DNA from: Dryocosmus kuriphilus | Taxonomy: Eukaryota; Arthropoda; Insecta; Hymenoptera; Cynipidae | Length of the DNA: 64,000 nt | Direction: 5' to 3' | NCBI GenBank assembly: GCA_038277395.1 | Contig: CM076190.1 | Coordinates: forward strand, 235,010,618-235,074,617 | In this document: piece after piece, positions 44,352-54,308 of the stretch | Layout: every line of letters starts with the position of its first letter | Position numbering within the stretch: position 1 is the first letter of the stretch | Program-made: the position numbers and the translations under genes | The notes under the pieces: model-generated | Database searches by the model: none | Seen by the model: the letters and a program-made list of their open reading frames with translations, nothing else | What the model was told of the DNA's origin: nothing

Positions 44352-45814
44352 TGGGAGATAGGGCCTTGCTGATGTTTTTCCTTTCTGATAAACGATGTTT
44401 CCGACCAGGGAGTATCTCGTCTCTTTTTTTTTTGACGTTGGATTTTTTCTTTGATTTCTCTGATCTTTGTATCCTGTGATTGCTCTTGTTCTAGATTTTT
44501 AAATCTTTCCCTTATTTCTTTCGTACCAGTGTACTGAAAGGTGTTCAATTTTATAGTAAGATCATTTTCTCTTCGTTCCCATCTTCGAGTCGGATGGCAG
44601 CGACTCAAGATATCCGCGGCGATGTTATCTTTCCCTGGATAGTGCTCGGCTGTGATGTCATAGTCCTGGATTGCTAGTATCCATCGAGTGAGCCTAGAAT
44701 TGTTAAAGTGACAGGACTGCAAGAAGGTTAAAGCCATGTGGTCCGTACGTATGATAATTCTTGATCCCAACAGAAACGTTCGAAATTTTTGTAGCGACCA
44801 TACGATTGCCAAAAGTTCTTTTTCCGTAGTAAAGTAACCAAATTCGGGCCCCTTTAGAGTCCGACTAGCCATGGCGATTATCCTTTTATTATTTTTTTCA
44901 TCTATTTGGTACAGAATAGCACATAGTGCATAGTTGCTTGCGTCTGTTTCTAGGTAGAATTCCTTTTTGCTATTTGGAAAGTAGAGTAGTGTTTCCTGAC
45001 GGAAAAGTTCCTTCACTGTATTAAAACATTCTTGATGCATCTTCGTCCATTCCCATTTTGTTTCCTTTTTTACTAGACTCAGTAGAGGCACAATCTCACC
45101 AGCGTGTCTGTCAGAAAATCTGGCGTAAAAATTTATTAGTCCTAGAAATCCTCGAAGTTGTTTCAGATTCTTTGGTGGTGGGAAATCGTTTGTTCCTTGT
45201 ATTTTTTCTGGATCCGGGCGAATTCCTTCAGTAGTTACAACGAATCCTAAGAAGCGGACTTCCTTTTGAAAGAAAGAAGATTTATCTAGGTTAAAAGTGA
45301 GATTTGCCGATTCCATCCGTTCGAATAATTCGTCTAAATTCTGCAGATGTTGCTCTTCAGATTCTGAGGTGATTAGGATGTCATCGACAAAGGTGATTAT
45401 GTGATCGCCTAACCCCCTCAATACAAAATCCAATCCTCTTACCAGAGCTGCTGTGCTTATTTTGAGGCCAAAAGGAACCACCGTAAAGTGGTAAGTCTTG
45501 CCTTTATGTTGGAATGCCGTATATTTCATTGAGTCTGGATGTAATGATATTTGCCAAAAACTGCTCGTCATGCCGAGGCTTGACATTACCTTTGTTCCTT
45601 GGCAATTTTGGAAAAGGACCTCAGAAGTTTCCGGTCCCTCCCAATCTTCAATCAGGATCTCGTTTAATTTCCTTGCATCCAGGGATAACCTCATGCTGCC
45701 ATCCTCCTTTTTTACAGGTACGATGGGGTTAATGTAAGGACTGCTCGATCTTTCAATATCTCCGTCCTGCAGCATTCTTTCGATCTCTTCTTCAACCTGT
45801 TCTCTGTGGGCCAA
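44297..45814 (-). pseudogene. Gypsy reverse transcriptase and RNase H, frame-shifted block with motif A mutation
   Basis: The reverse transcriptase copies element RNA into DNA and the RNase H removes the RNA. The order is intact: VPVKKEDGSMRLSLDARKLN, motif A, PFGLK, the active-site ITFVDDILITS (FVDD form of YxDD), then RNase H with YLETDASNYALCAIL, EKELLAIVW and TDHMALTFL. Motif A normally reads L-D-(L/M); here SSLGMTSSFWQI has Gly in place of the catalytic Asp, which should abolish polymerisation. The block lies in another frame than the protease before it and the integrase after it, so two indels bracket it (about 45,820 and 44,430). Confidence 0.9.
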
Positions 45815-46562
45815 TAGGTACTGGATAACTCCGCTTGATAAAGGGTGTGTCCTTTTTTACCTTTAATTCATATTGGAAGTTTTTTAGTTTCCCGGGTTGT
45901 TTCCTGAAAACCTTTTGGTGTTTTATGAGAACCTCCTTAAGTCCGGCTCCACTTGCTTCTTTTTTTACCTGTATTGTTGCCAGAATTTCATCGAGGCCTG
46001 CTGATGTAAGTGGGTTTTCTTCATAGTTCAATAGCCCTATCGTATGTACTTCATTTTCACCGCATTCTTCTTCCAGGTCCTCCTCTCGTTTGATTTTTAA
46101 GGTTGGACACCCATCCAGTTCGGTGAAAATGAGTAATTTTTCCTTTAGATCAATTTGGGTTTTAAGCTTTTCCAGGAAGTCGATTCCTATCAGGCAGGTT
46201 CTGGAGAGCTTGGGCACGATCATGAAAACTGCCCGGATTTTGCATATCTGGACCTGAATTGTCAAAAAGATTTGTTTCTTCAGCCTGGTTGGTTTTCCAT
46301 CAATTGGTCCTCGAACAACCACGCTTGTCAAAGGTAGTAGCGGAAATTTCTGGAGTGCCCTGAAATTTCCAATAAAAAAATTTTCAGATATACAGGTTGC
46401 TTCCGCACCCGTGTCTACCAAAGCCCTCACTTCAATTTCTCCAATTTGCAATTTTGTTATGTAACACCGTGGTCGGCAGGGAAATCTGTTGTTCTTTTCT
46501 GCTTCGTCCAAAAGTTCTTTTCTGGGATCATATAAACCACTGATCTGTAACAGTGTTGCCAC
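45792..46562 (-). CDS. Gypsy protease and start of pol
   Basis: The aspartic protease cleaves the Gag-Pol polyprotein. The active-site triplet appears as ALVDTGAEATCI (about residues 47-58) and a flap-like region follows, with LIGIDFLEKL as the second conserved block. The frame stays open upstream of the first usable codon and overlaps the end of gag, in the -1 frame relative to gag, fitting the -1 ribosomal frameshifting used by gypsy elements. It stops at 45,792 where an indel shifts the reading frame into the reverse transcriptase. The tail (FIKRSYPVP) is the normal linker to the polymerase. Confidence 0.88.
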   Translation of the reverse strand: MATLLQISGLYDPRKELLDEAEKNNRFPCRPRCYITKLQIGEIEVRALVDTGAEATCISENFFIGNFRALQKFPLLPLTSVVVRGPIDGKPTRLKKQIFLTIQVQICKIRAVFMIVPKLSRTCLIGIDFLEKLKTQIDLKEKLLIFTELDGCPTLKIKREEDLEEECGENEVHTIGLLNYEENPLTSAGLDEILATIQVKKEASGAGLKEVLIKHQKVFRKQPGKLKNFQYELKVKKDTPFIKRSYPVPIGPQRTG

Positions 46563-46597
46563 ACCTACGCCCTCTTTGCTTCTAGATGTGGCAGTGC

Positions 46598-47827
46598 CTA
46601 GTTTTCCTCCCGCTCTCTTGACGAGTTTTCCCCCGGTGTTTCACAGATCTCTGGATCGCCTTCTTCTACCTCCAGACTTCGGATCTTATATCCGGATGGT
46701 GGGTTCCCTGTGTTTTTTTTTTGACTGTCATTCTGCGGGTGAGGGTTGCGCCAGCTGTTTTTAGGTCCCGCTGACGCATTGTTTGATCTGTAATTGTTCT
46801 GTGTCGACCATGTGGTGTGAGTTCCTCCCGTTGAGCTTATTTGTGGTTGGGGGTTGCCTGTTCGTCCCCATTGACGATTAAATTGAGGATCCTGTCGAAA
46901 GCCTTGATTGTTTCCCATCGTTGATGAAGCTTTTTGATTTGTTGCCCCTATTCGATCAAAGTTCTCTAAGAGTTCAATTAGTTGTGATACTTTCTGTATT
47001 CCTCTCCCGAGAATGGCATATTTTATCTCTTCGTTGAAATGCCGTGATAGTTTTTGGACGATATCTTGAGCGGATAAGGGTGGTTTTAGTTCCCTGGCAA
47101 TTACATATAGGTTGATTGCGTATTCAGCTCGGGATTCTCCTTTATTTTTCTGGTGGTGGCCAAATTCCAATTTTTTTCGCACTTCATGTTGTACTTGTTC
47201 ATTCCAGTAGCGTTGTGTGAATTTTTCTTCAAACGTTCCGAAATTCTTGATTTCGTCCTTCACTACTTGCCACCAGTTACTTGGTGCACCTGTTAGTGAG
47301 TTCCCTAGAAGGTAAAGAGTCTCTTGCTTTGAAGGTACAACTGCTTCTAAGTAATTCCGTATTGAGTCCAGATATTTCATAGGGTTTTCTCCTTCACTGA
47401 GTTCCGGTAGTGTGTATTTTATGGTTGATTTTGTAGGTAGACTTTCAGGCTGATTTATTCTCCCGGCTAGAAGAGCTTGTCGCTGCTCCACCATGGCCAT
47501 CTGGTTTTCCAACTCCTTGTTTTTTTCTTCTATGGTGCTGGTTATGTTCATAGTGGTGGTGAGGGACTTGTTAACCTCACTCTCTATTTTTGAGAGACGT
47601 TCCCGTACTTGTTTTTCCCTTGCTTCTCTTTCGATTCTTTCTTCCCTCCATCTTTCCTTAATTTGCTGCTCCAGCTCAATTAGCTGTAGTAGGTAAGGGT
47701 TTTCGATCGTTTCTTCTTGGGGTGGTTCCGAGTGCCCCCCTTGTTCCATGTGGTCGTTATTTGTGTCTTCCATGTCTTCTTGGCTTCCCAAACGATTCTC
47801 CTCTATTCTCCGTCTTCCTCTTCTCAT
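46598..47827 (-). CDS. Gypsy Gag
   Basis: A 409-codon intact frame. Residues about 50-125 form a Glu/Lys/Arg-rich coiled coil (IKERWREERIEREAREKQ). The capsid-like middle holds YLDSIRNYLEAVVPSKQE and WWQVVKDEIKNFGTFEEKFT, the typical retrotransposon Gag motif with the W-x4-6-F spacing. The C-terminus is Asn/Gln/Ser/Gly-rich and has no CCHC zinc knuckle, so RNA binding may rely on basic residues or be done by another product such as ORF3. A frame in register upstream (48,073-47,873) ends in a stop and is taken as leader. Confidence 0.9.
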   Translation of the reverse strand: MRRGRRRIEENRLGSQEDMEDTNNDHMEQGGHSEPPQEETIENPYLLQLIELEQQIKERWREERIEREAREKQVRERLSKIESEVNKSLTTTMNITSTIEEKNKELENQMAMVEQRQALLAGRINQPESLPTKSTIKYTLPELSEGENPMKYLDSIRNYLEAVVPSKQETLYLLGNSLTGAPSNWWQVVKDEIKNFGTFEEKFTQRYWNEQVQHEVRKKLEFGHHQKNKGESRAEYAINLYVIARELKPPLSAQDIVQKLSRHFNEEIKYAILGRGIQKVSQLIELLENFDRIGATNQKASSTMGNNQGFRQDPQFNRQWGRTGNPQPQISSTGGTHTTWSTQNNYRSNNASAGPKNSWRNPHPQNDSQKKNTGNPPSGYKIRSLEVEEGDPEICETPGENSSREREEN

Positions 47828-48138
47828 TTTCTTATTGTTTACTTGGTATTTTTGAACTCTTCACTATTGTTCTTATCTAAGAACTCGTCTAGTGCTTGCA
47901 TTCCTTGTGGAACTCCTTTCCTGCTTGTTGGTGGTGGTAAATAAGTTCTGACAAATTTCTTTTTTCCTAATAAACGATCTAGTGCCTCTTGGGTATCTTT
48001 TTTTTTCTGATTCTTTTCTCACCGATAATTTTTTCAAGATCTCCTGCGTAATTTTATTCTTCTGGCTATACATAGTTTAAAAACTAACAAATGAATCTTC
48101 TAATTCTCTCTTTTTTTTTTTTTTTTTTTTTCTCTCGT

Positions 48139-48156
48139 GCCTCACGTTGCGCGCCA
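48139..48156 (-). other. Primer-binding site, tRNA-Lys-like
   Basis: On the minus strand TGGCGCGCAACGTGAGGC lies two bases inside the 5' LTR. It resembles the complement of the 3' end of insect tRNA-Lys (TGGCGCCCAACGTGGGGC) with two differences. Confidence 0.8.
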
Positions 48157-48293
48157 ATTGTAAAATATCTCTTTTATGAGTACCCCCTTCTTTTTTTTTT
48201 ATATTTTTTATTTTATGAGAATGGGTCACGAGAGTAAAGAATTACAAGATAAATTTTTACAATATTTATTCAATAAGAAAAGAAATATATATA

Positions 48294-49559
48294 CAATCTG
48301 TTCCACAAGACAAGGTACGCGCTTTCTCGAAAAGTTTCAAAGAAAACTTCATTTTTCTTTTTTGACATGAACAAACGCTTTAAAAATTAGGGCGGAATCT
48401 CCTTAATAAAACCTCCAATCTCCGTTATTCTGGTTAATGGCCTGGCACCTTCTGGGCATGCTCCCGACTAGTTTTTCGGCATATTCTGAAGATAGGGAGC
48501 GCCATACCTCTCTAATTCGTCGAGAGCGCTGCTTGAGGATGAATACAGGCCCTCCTGCAAGTTTTCTATTAACGACAATCCACACATTTTCAGTTGTATT
48601 TGCATCAGGAGATTGTGAAGGCCAGTCCAAGGTCACTACGCCAATTTCCGCTTTCCAGCTCGTGCAGGGGCGACTGAGATGTTTAGGGTCGTTGTCCTCT
48701 TGAAGGATCGAAACCTCATTCTTGGCTCCAAATATCTTTCCTGCAGACTTCAGAAGAACATGTTTGTAAATTTTTACCATTCTTTGAGCCTTCAGGTTCT
48801 CAGTAAAAAGCTCTAAACAGCCAAAATCGCGCTGTGAGAAGCATCTCCAAGTATGGAACTTTATGGGATGTTTAACAGTTCGCTGGAGGAACCGCTCACC
48901 GCAGCCTGATCAGGTACGTTTTATGGGAACCCGTGCCCAAAAGGAAGCTTCGTCGGAGAAAATTACATTTGACCAATCGCGATCATTATTTTCCGCAGCC
49001 AATGCCAAGCGTTTTTGTATGTGAACCTCTGAAAGTAGGGGTTTCTGACTCGTGATACGGTACTGCACTTTTTCCTTAGCTAATCTGCGTCTTATGGTGT
49101 TTATACTTACCTCTAATCCCTTCGACGCTAGATTAGCTTTGGCTTCGCGCAACCGCAGAGCTGGGTTGCGCGTGAACAGTGCGATGATCGCCTTATCCTC
49201 CTTACTCGACGTTGCTGGCATTTCCCCTCTTCCCGGCAGATCCTCGACTGTTTTTTGTCCCAATACAGCTACACCCATGTTTGCACGAAGTGCTTAGACT
49301 TTTTAAGCACTTTAGCAGGGGCTGAGTACGAAAGATGTGGTCCGTGTTTATTGGTGTACAAAAACACAACCGCAAAACGTTTAGCGTATACAGCACTCAT
49401 TGCGCAATCTTGTGCAATATCTGATACTTTGAACGAGAATGAAGCGAATCAGCGGTTCCGCCTTAGCCCTTCAAACGTACAGAGAGACCAAAAAAGAGAG
49501 GAAAAACAATCTTTGAAACTTTTCGAGAAAACGCGTACCTTGTCTTGTGGAATAGACTG
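48294..49559 (-). mobile_element. Tc1-like transposon inside the 5' LTR
   Basis: Inverted ends caatctgttccacaagac and cagtctattccacaagac stay similar for about 49 bp. TA flanks both sides (48,292-48,293; 49,560-49,561). The equivalent site in the 3' LTR (41,222-41,230, atatatatagtgagg) is empty. It is related in its transposase to the older copy at 3.6 kb but has different ends. Confidence 0.95.
48403..49400 (-). pseudogene. Tc1 transposase, nearly intact, one stop and one frameshift
   Basis: The DDE transposase is readable from the DNA-binding half (ATG at 49,400; KTVEDLPGRGEMPATSSKED with the GRG-type linker; TIRRRLAKEKVQYRI second HTH) into the catalytic half. First Asp in NVIFSDEASFW, second in ILQEDNDPKHLSRP, Glu in SPDANTTENVW; 34 residues separate the second Asp (EDN) and the Glu, the DD34E spacing. 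From 49,278 to 48,403 the only lesion is a TGA at 48,910-48,912. A frameshift near 49,260 cuts off the first helix-turn-helix. The ending NGDWRFY matches the copy at 3.7 kb (DGDWKTY). Confidence 0.9.
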
Positions 49560-50885
49560 TATATAGTGATGTTTTGTAGCTTAGTTTCTATAACAAACAA
49601 TAGTTGCAGCTTCGTGCTAATATTATAATATACCCTTTTACTTTATTTTATTCAAAGTACATGAGACGCTTCGTAATTTACTCGATACTGATAGAAACTC
49701 TCAGCTCATTTGCTGATATTTATATTTGGCGTTGAATGATATTACTTGCTAAACCTATCGCTTACAAAGTTTTATAATAAGAGTTGTAGGATAGTTGATT
49801 TTCTAAGGATCTCTATATTCTTTTGCATAGAAATTGAGTTGGGGAAATTAAAGTTCAGAGGGCAACCAAAATCCCCCTGACCTATACGAATTTTTAAACA
49901 CCCTCCAGCACTCTGTCTCGATGCGGACACATGGGGATAAACGCCATGTGCCAACCACCAACAGTTGACGTGAGAGATGTTCAAGAATCCGCTTTCTCCT
50001 CACTCTTTTCTCGATGCGGAGGCACGGGGGTCAACGCCGTGCTTCAGCCACCAACAAGAGTGTTCCTACCTTGGTAGGCTCGCCTTCTATTCTTCCCACA
50101 GCGTCTACTTGCCCTGGATTATAGAAGCGGACTATAGGGGATCAACGCCTATAGCCAACCCACGCACCAAGTAAAGTAGGGATGGGAATTGCTGAAAAAA
50201 TATTTCACCTTTTGACTTTCTCTTCTAACAAAAATACTATTTTGCTCAGATATAAGAAGCGGAATACAAAGGATCAACGTTTGTACCCAGCCCTCGCATC
50301 GAGCGAATAGTTTTGAGAGTTGCCTCGAGTCATAGCTCAGAAAAACAACCTCCTCGAGTCCGTCGAGCGTGCTCTATTTATCTACGTAGAGCTTGCTCTC
50401 GTTTGTGAGGCTCCCCACTGTCGACCATCTAGCGTGGGCGGCAGGAACTTTGCTCCCATTTAGGAACTCTGCTGCACTAGAGAGAGAGAGAGCGCATCAT
50501 TTCTATGACGTAAGGGGTTTCCTTGCCTGTGGCATGCTCTGTCTCTTTCCACCGCACTACACTCGATGAGTGAACAGACCCACCTGGACTTGCCCTTCTC
50601 CTCACATCTTTCTACTATAACTGTTTACTTCTTAAGAACTAAAAAAACTTTATTGTGCTACCTTATTTGAATGACGAGAAATTACTCGCTAGAAATAATC
50701 GTTTGGTGGCCCTTAAAAGGGCCGATTTAATATATTACATGTTGTATTGTCGCTATTTTCGAATAATGTAATTCATTTCTGTTCCTTTTTTATCATAGTG
50801 TTGGATATTTTTTAGTTTAAGTTCCAGCGTAATCGTAACCTGTCTTAGCTTGAATTGATTTAATAAAGATATTATTTTATTTAAG

Positions 50886-51135
50886 GAGCACGTGCATGGC
50901 TCAGTCGGCAGAGCGCCCGACTCTTACCCGGAAAGTCCCGGATTCGAGTCCCGCTCTCCGCACTTCGAACACGAAAGTCAGCCGTGCACTCGGATCGCCA
51001 CGATGATCTTGGGACGGCGTGGGACTGAACACCCCACCCTGAATGTACGCTGTTCTAGAAACACAACTTAGGCAATGCGCTGTTAGCGAAAGCCGGTTGT
51101 GTGGTTATAGTCTTTCGAGGCTCAGAGACCATACC
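50886..51135 (+). mobile_element. tRNA-derived SINE in right arm
   Basis: A 250-bp insertion flanked by a perfect 15-bp target duplication, attattttatttaag (50,871-50,885 and 51,136-51,150). It starts gagcacgtgcatggctcagt with an A box TGGCTCAGTCGG (50,897-50,908) and a B box GGATTCGAGTCCC (50,940-50,952). The tRNA-like head (~77 bp) is followed by a unique body. The left arm of the host element is uninterrupted here. It differs from the left-arm SINE in both head and body, so two SINE families were active. Confidence 0.92.
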
Positions 51136-51419
51136 ATTATTTTATTTAAGTGCAATGTTGCCTTCAGGGTACTTCTAGCATGCGTGTACCCTGAAGTGGG
51201 GACTTCGATGGGAGAGTTTTCAGTTACTAACACAGTGTTGGCTGGATACTGACGCACGCACGACTGATTATGCCACACTCCTGATTGGTGAAGCTTGAAC
51301 TTTTTATGGCTCAGACGCTATGAGCTTAGTCAATTTTTGCAAAAGGATATTTCGACTTTCTTATTTTTTTTTATACAGGTATATAAGTTCGGACACTTGA
51401 GTCTGGGACACCCTGTATA

Positions 51420-51960
51420 AGTAAAACAAAAAGGTCTCTTAAAACGTATCACTGAATATGAGAATAATAAAAATAGTGAAAATGTAATGATTAAGAATCA
51501 AGATAATTTTAATAATACATTTAGTTGTGATGACGCAACGATTGTTGATAACGAGTGAAATTATGGTGAAAGATTCTGATAAAGCATCATGTTTGTATGC
51601 TTTGTTTCCACATAATTTTATGCAGAAGTTAATTCATCAATTGGAATGCTATCTGGAGGGAGGTGGTGTCAACGAAAATTCAATAAAATATTCTACTGTC
51701 ATTCTATTTGTGTAATATTTATGTATGCAAAGTTTTAACTCCTTTGGATATTTACAAGTGTATCAAAACTGGAATCCAATACTTGAACCTAATTTTAACA
51801 AGATAAGAAATATTAATCTAAATATTTTGAAAAATGTATAACGAAGGTCATGAGTTAGAGGAACATAGACGAAAGATTTGATACAAAATGCTTAAAAGTG
51901 ATACAAAGTTGTATCTATTTGTCAAAAAAAACTTTTAGACGATGAAAAATCTTACATTTT
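51420..51960. other. AT-rich DNA, nothing recognised
   Basis: A 62-codon plus-strand frame at 51,527-51,715 (with HNFMQKLIHQLECYLEGGG) has no recognised family. The region links the large TIR element to segmental duplication copy II. Confidence 0.3.
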
Positions 51961-52072
51961 CTTTAAATATAAATTAGTGAAACATTAATTATCAACTGAA
52001 GAAATTGGAGGTGAAACTTTATTTATTCAATTATGGAGAAAATTGAAATACTAAAGATTAGTAGAAAATTAG
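51961..52072. repeat. Segmental duplication copy II, left part
   Basis: Aligns with bases 1-110 of the window (gtgaaacatta, ttggaggtgaaactttattt, agattagtagaaaattag). The alignment stops at 52,072 and resumes at 57,045 because a LINE is inserted. Confidence 0.85.
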
Positions 52073-52730
52073 GTATTATTTCTGAGCATATTATTTCAAC
52101 CGATTTGAGGATTACTGCTGTTGAAAAAGTTACAGGTGAGCTGAAAACACATATTGAAGATTTTTATTTCAAATTTCTAAGTCATGAGCAGAAGATAACA
52201 GAACTTGAGTCTAAAATACAATCACTAGTCAGCAAAATGAACAAATATTTTTAACACTTAATTCTCGAGATTGCATCCTTGAAATGGAGACACGTCAACA
52301 CTGCAAATCTAATATAATCTTATTCGGTTTTATACCAGAAACAACATCTCTGGCTGACAAAGATAAAACTAAGGATATTATGGAAGTCCTTGTCCCATTT
52401 AATTCTGACACTTTTGATAAAATAAGACGGCATATGCGAATTGGAAATCAGGTAAGTTCCAGTATAAGTGGACCAGTAAAGATTGTATTTCAGTCGAAAT
52501 ATATGGCTCAGGAAATACTTTTTGCTTTCATCTCCAAAAAGAAACAATCTCTAACAATGAACTCTGCAGATGCACTTTTGTTTGCTCCTCTCAGAATCTC
52601 CATGGACCGAACTCCGATGCAACTTTCTCACTGTAAAAAGATAAAGAAGTTACTCAACTACCGATTAGCAAAAAGCGAGAGGAACCTAAAAATTATTCAC
52701 AAGGATGGAGAGACAGTGATAATTACTTAG
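52033..52730 (+). pseudogene. LINE ORF1 (coiled coil + RNA-binding region)
   Basis: ORF1 proteins of this LINE group bind element RNA and self-associate. A coiled-coil segment (EQKITELESKIQSLVSKMNK, ending 52,254) is followed after a one-base frameshift by a region with CKSNIILFGFIPETTS, IRRHMRIGNQ and GPVKIVFQSKYMAQEI (52,284-52,730), the pattern of the RRM-like domain in LINE ORF1. The first codons (52,033-52,072) are pre-insertion host sequence, so the frame start there is fortuitous; true ORF1 begins inside the element. Confidence 0.7.
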
Positions 52731-53078
52731 AGACTCCCACACTGTAATAACAGGAAGATCATCTCTATTCAATATATATCTGCCTTATTATCAAAATAAT
52801 TTAGGTGTGAACACAAAATTTGTTTTAATGTTAACTTCTCAAGATATTCCCCGTTATAAAATATTAGCTTCCACAGAAACTTGATTGTTCTATTCACAAT
52901 TTATTTCGTGCTGACCATGTTACTGGGGTAGGTGTCGGTGTATTCCTTGCAATCCATATTATCCTTCTCTCTTCTCAGTTGAATCTGACTGATATTACTG
53001 CAGACCTGTCAGATATTGATATTGTTGGTGCTAAAGCCTATATAGCTTCTCAGTGCTATATCATTCTTGCATTATATA

Positions 53079-54308
53079 CAAGGCGTGATCAAAAAGGACG
53101 GTGACTTTTTGAATTTCGTGGGATGCGTACGGTCGATATTCGTTTTCTTTTTTTCTTATGTTGGTACACTCATCCCAAACATATGTGCACAGTTTCAGCT
53201 ATATACCTTTTTTTGTTTGTTTGTGAGAGGCATAAAGGTTAGAAGTGTTTTGCGTGCTCGGCGATTTTCTGCTGTCGAAAAAAATGGGTCAAAGAGTTTG
53301 CATCCAATTTTGTGTAGAGAATGCAATTAAGTGCTCTAAAATACATGATATGTTGACAGTGGCATACGGGGAGTGTACTCTGAGCAAAAAAATGTTTATA
53401 AATGGTACAAGCTCTTTCGGGAAGACCGAGAAGATGTTAATGACGAAGCTCGTCCTGGACGTCCCAGCACATCAACAACTGATGAAAACGTTGAAGAAGT
53501 GAAGAAAATAGTGTTGACGAATCGTCGGATTACCATTAGAGAAGTTGTTGATGATGTCGGCATCTCGTTCGGCTCGTGCCAAGCAATTTTAGTGGATATT
53601 TTGGGCATGAGACGTGTGTCTGCATCGCTCAGGAGCTATTGAATGACGTCAACAGCGACCCAGACTTGCTCAAAAGGATCATAACAGGTGATGAAACATG
53701 GGTATATGGTTATGACGTCGAAACTAAGCCTCATTCGTCCCAGTAGAAGCATTCGGGATCACCAAGACCAAAAAAGCACGCCAAGTTCGATCAAATGTTA
53801 AGGTTTTGCTTACCGTTTTCCTCGATTATCATGGCGTAGTGCATCAGAAGTTTTTACCACAAGGTTATGCGTCGCTTGCGTGGAACAATACGAAAAAAAC
53901 TTCCAGAATTGTGAAATAACTGTCATGGTCATTGCACCACGATAATGCGCCAGCTCACACGTCATTGCGTGTCCATAATTTTTTGGCCAATAACAACACC
54001 ATAATCATGCCACAGCCACCGTATTCACCAGATTTGGCTCCCTGTGACTTTTTCCTGTTTCCAAAACTGAAAAGACCCATGAGAGGACGGCGTTTTGCGA
54101 CGATTGAGGAGATAAAGAACGCATCGCTGGAAGAGCTGAAGGCTATACCAAAAAGTGCTTATCAGAAATGCTTTGAGGATTGGAAAAAGCGCTTGCATAA
54201 GTGTATTACATCCGAGATTACTTTGAAAGGGACAACATTAATATTGATGAATAAATAAATATTTTTTGATAAAAATGAAGAGTCACCTTACTTTTTGATC
54301 ACATCTTA
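53079..54308 (+). mobile_element. Mariner transposon nested in the LINE endonuclease
   Basis: Ends caaggcgtgatcaaaaag and (reverse complement) taagatgtgatcaaaaag form inverted repeats of about 30 bp; TA flanks both sides. Removing it restores the endonuclease sequence A-L-Y-I-P-P-S. Length 1,230 bp, near full length for mariner. The 3' end is closely related to the fragment at 4,961-5,179. Confidence 0.93.
53283..54258 (+). pseudogene. Mariner transposase (DD34D), frameshifted
   Basis: The protein binds inverted repeats and cuts and pastes the element. Recognisable: the N-terminal HTH (CSKIHDMLTVAYGECTLSKK), a frameshift in an A run near 53,390, EARPGRPSTS linker, NRRITIREVVDDVGISFGSC, the first Asp in TGDETWVYGYD (53,690), the second in HHDNAPAHTSLR (53,935) and the third in YSPDLAPCDFFLFPKLK. 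Exactly 34 residues separate the last two Asp, the DD34D spacing of true mariners. The Lys/Trp-rich end (FEDWKKRLHKC) closes it. At least four frameshifts or stops. Confidence 0.9.

Larger units (their letters stand above)
41092..50739 (-). mobile_element. Complete Ty3/gypsy LTR retrotransposon (minus strand)
   Basis: Two LTRs of the same sequence enclose gag, protease, reverse transcriptase, RNase H, integrase and a further ORF, all on the minus strand. LTRs begin TG and end CA; a 4-bp target duplication TGTT flanks the element (41,088-41,091 and 50,740-50,743). It sits in the right arm of the large TIR element. The LTRs differ at only a few positions outside an inserted Tc1, so insertion was recent, yet the coding region has inactivating changes. 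Confidence 0.95.
48159..50739 (-). repeat. 5' LTR of the gypsy element, split by a Tc1 insertion
   Basis: The LTR occupies 48,159-48,293 and 49,560-50,739. Without the 1,266-bp Tc1 and its duplicated TA the length is 1,313 bp, against 1,312 bp for the other LTR. Differences between the LTRs are few (for example atcccac/atccccc, caacact/cagcact, gagagagagcgcgc/gagagagagagcgc). Confidence 0.93.
36377..51417. mobile_element. Large TIR element with nested insertions
   Basis: The left end cagggtgtcccagactcaag (36,379) recurs as the reverse complement at the right end (51,396-51,416). Once the SINEs and the gypsy element are removed, the two ends stay homologous over about 1 kb: 36,379-37,440 pairs with 51,416-50,740 followed by 41,091-40,640. 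The core without insertions is about 4.8 kb less the internal LINE. It contains tandem ~152-bp units and satellite modules and no transposase frame. The flanking dinucleotides suggest a TA-containing target but the exact duplication is unclear. A non-autonomous fold-back-like DNA transposon is the most natural reading. Confidence 0.7.

Noticed and set aside
50886..50962. tRNA gene
   Set aside because: A and B boxes are present but the head lacks a proper folded tRNA and is joined to a SINE body inside a target duplication.
36377..51417. Maverick/Polinton or integrated DNA virus
   Set aside because: Long inverted ends fit superficially, but there is no polymerase B, capsid, ATPase or its own integrase; coding content comes from the nested gypsy element.
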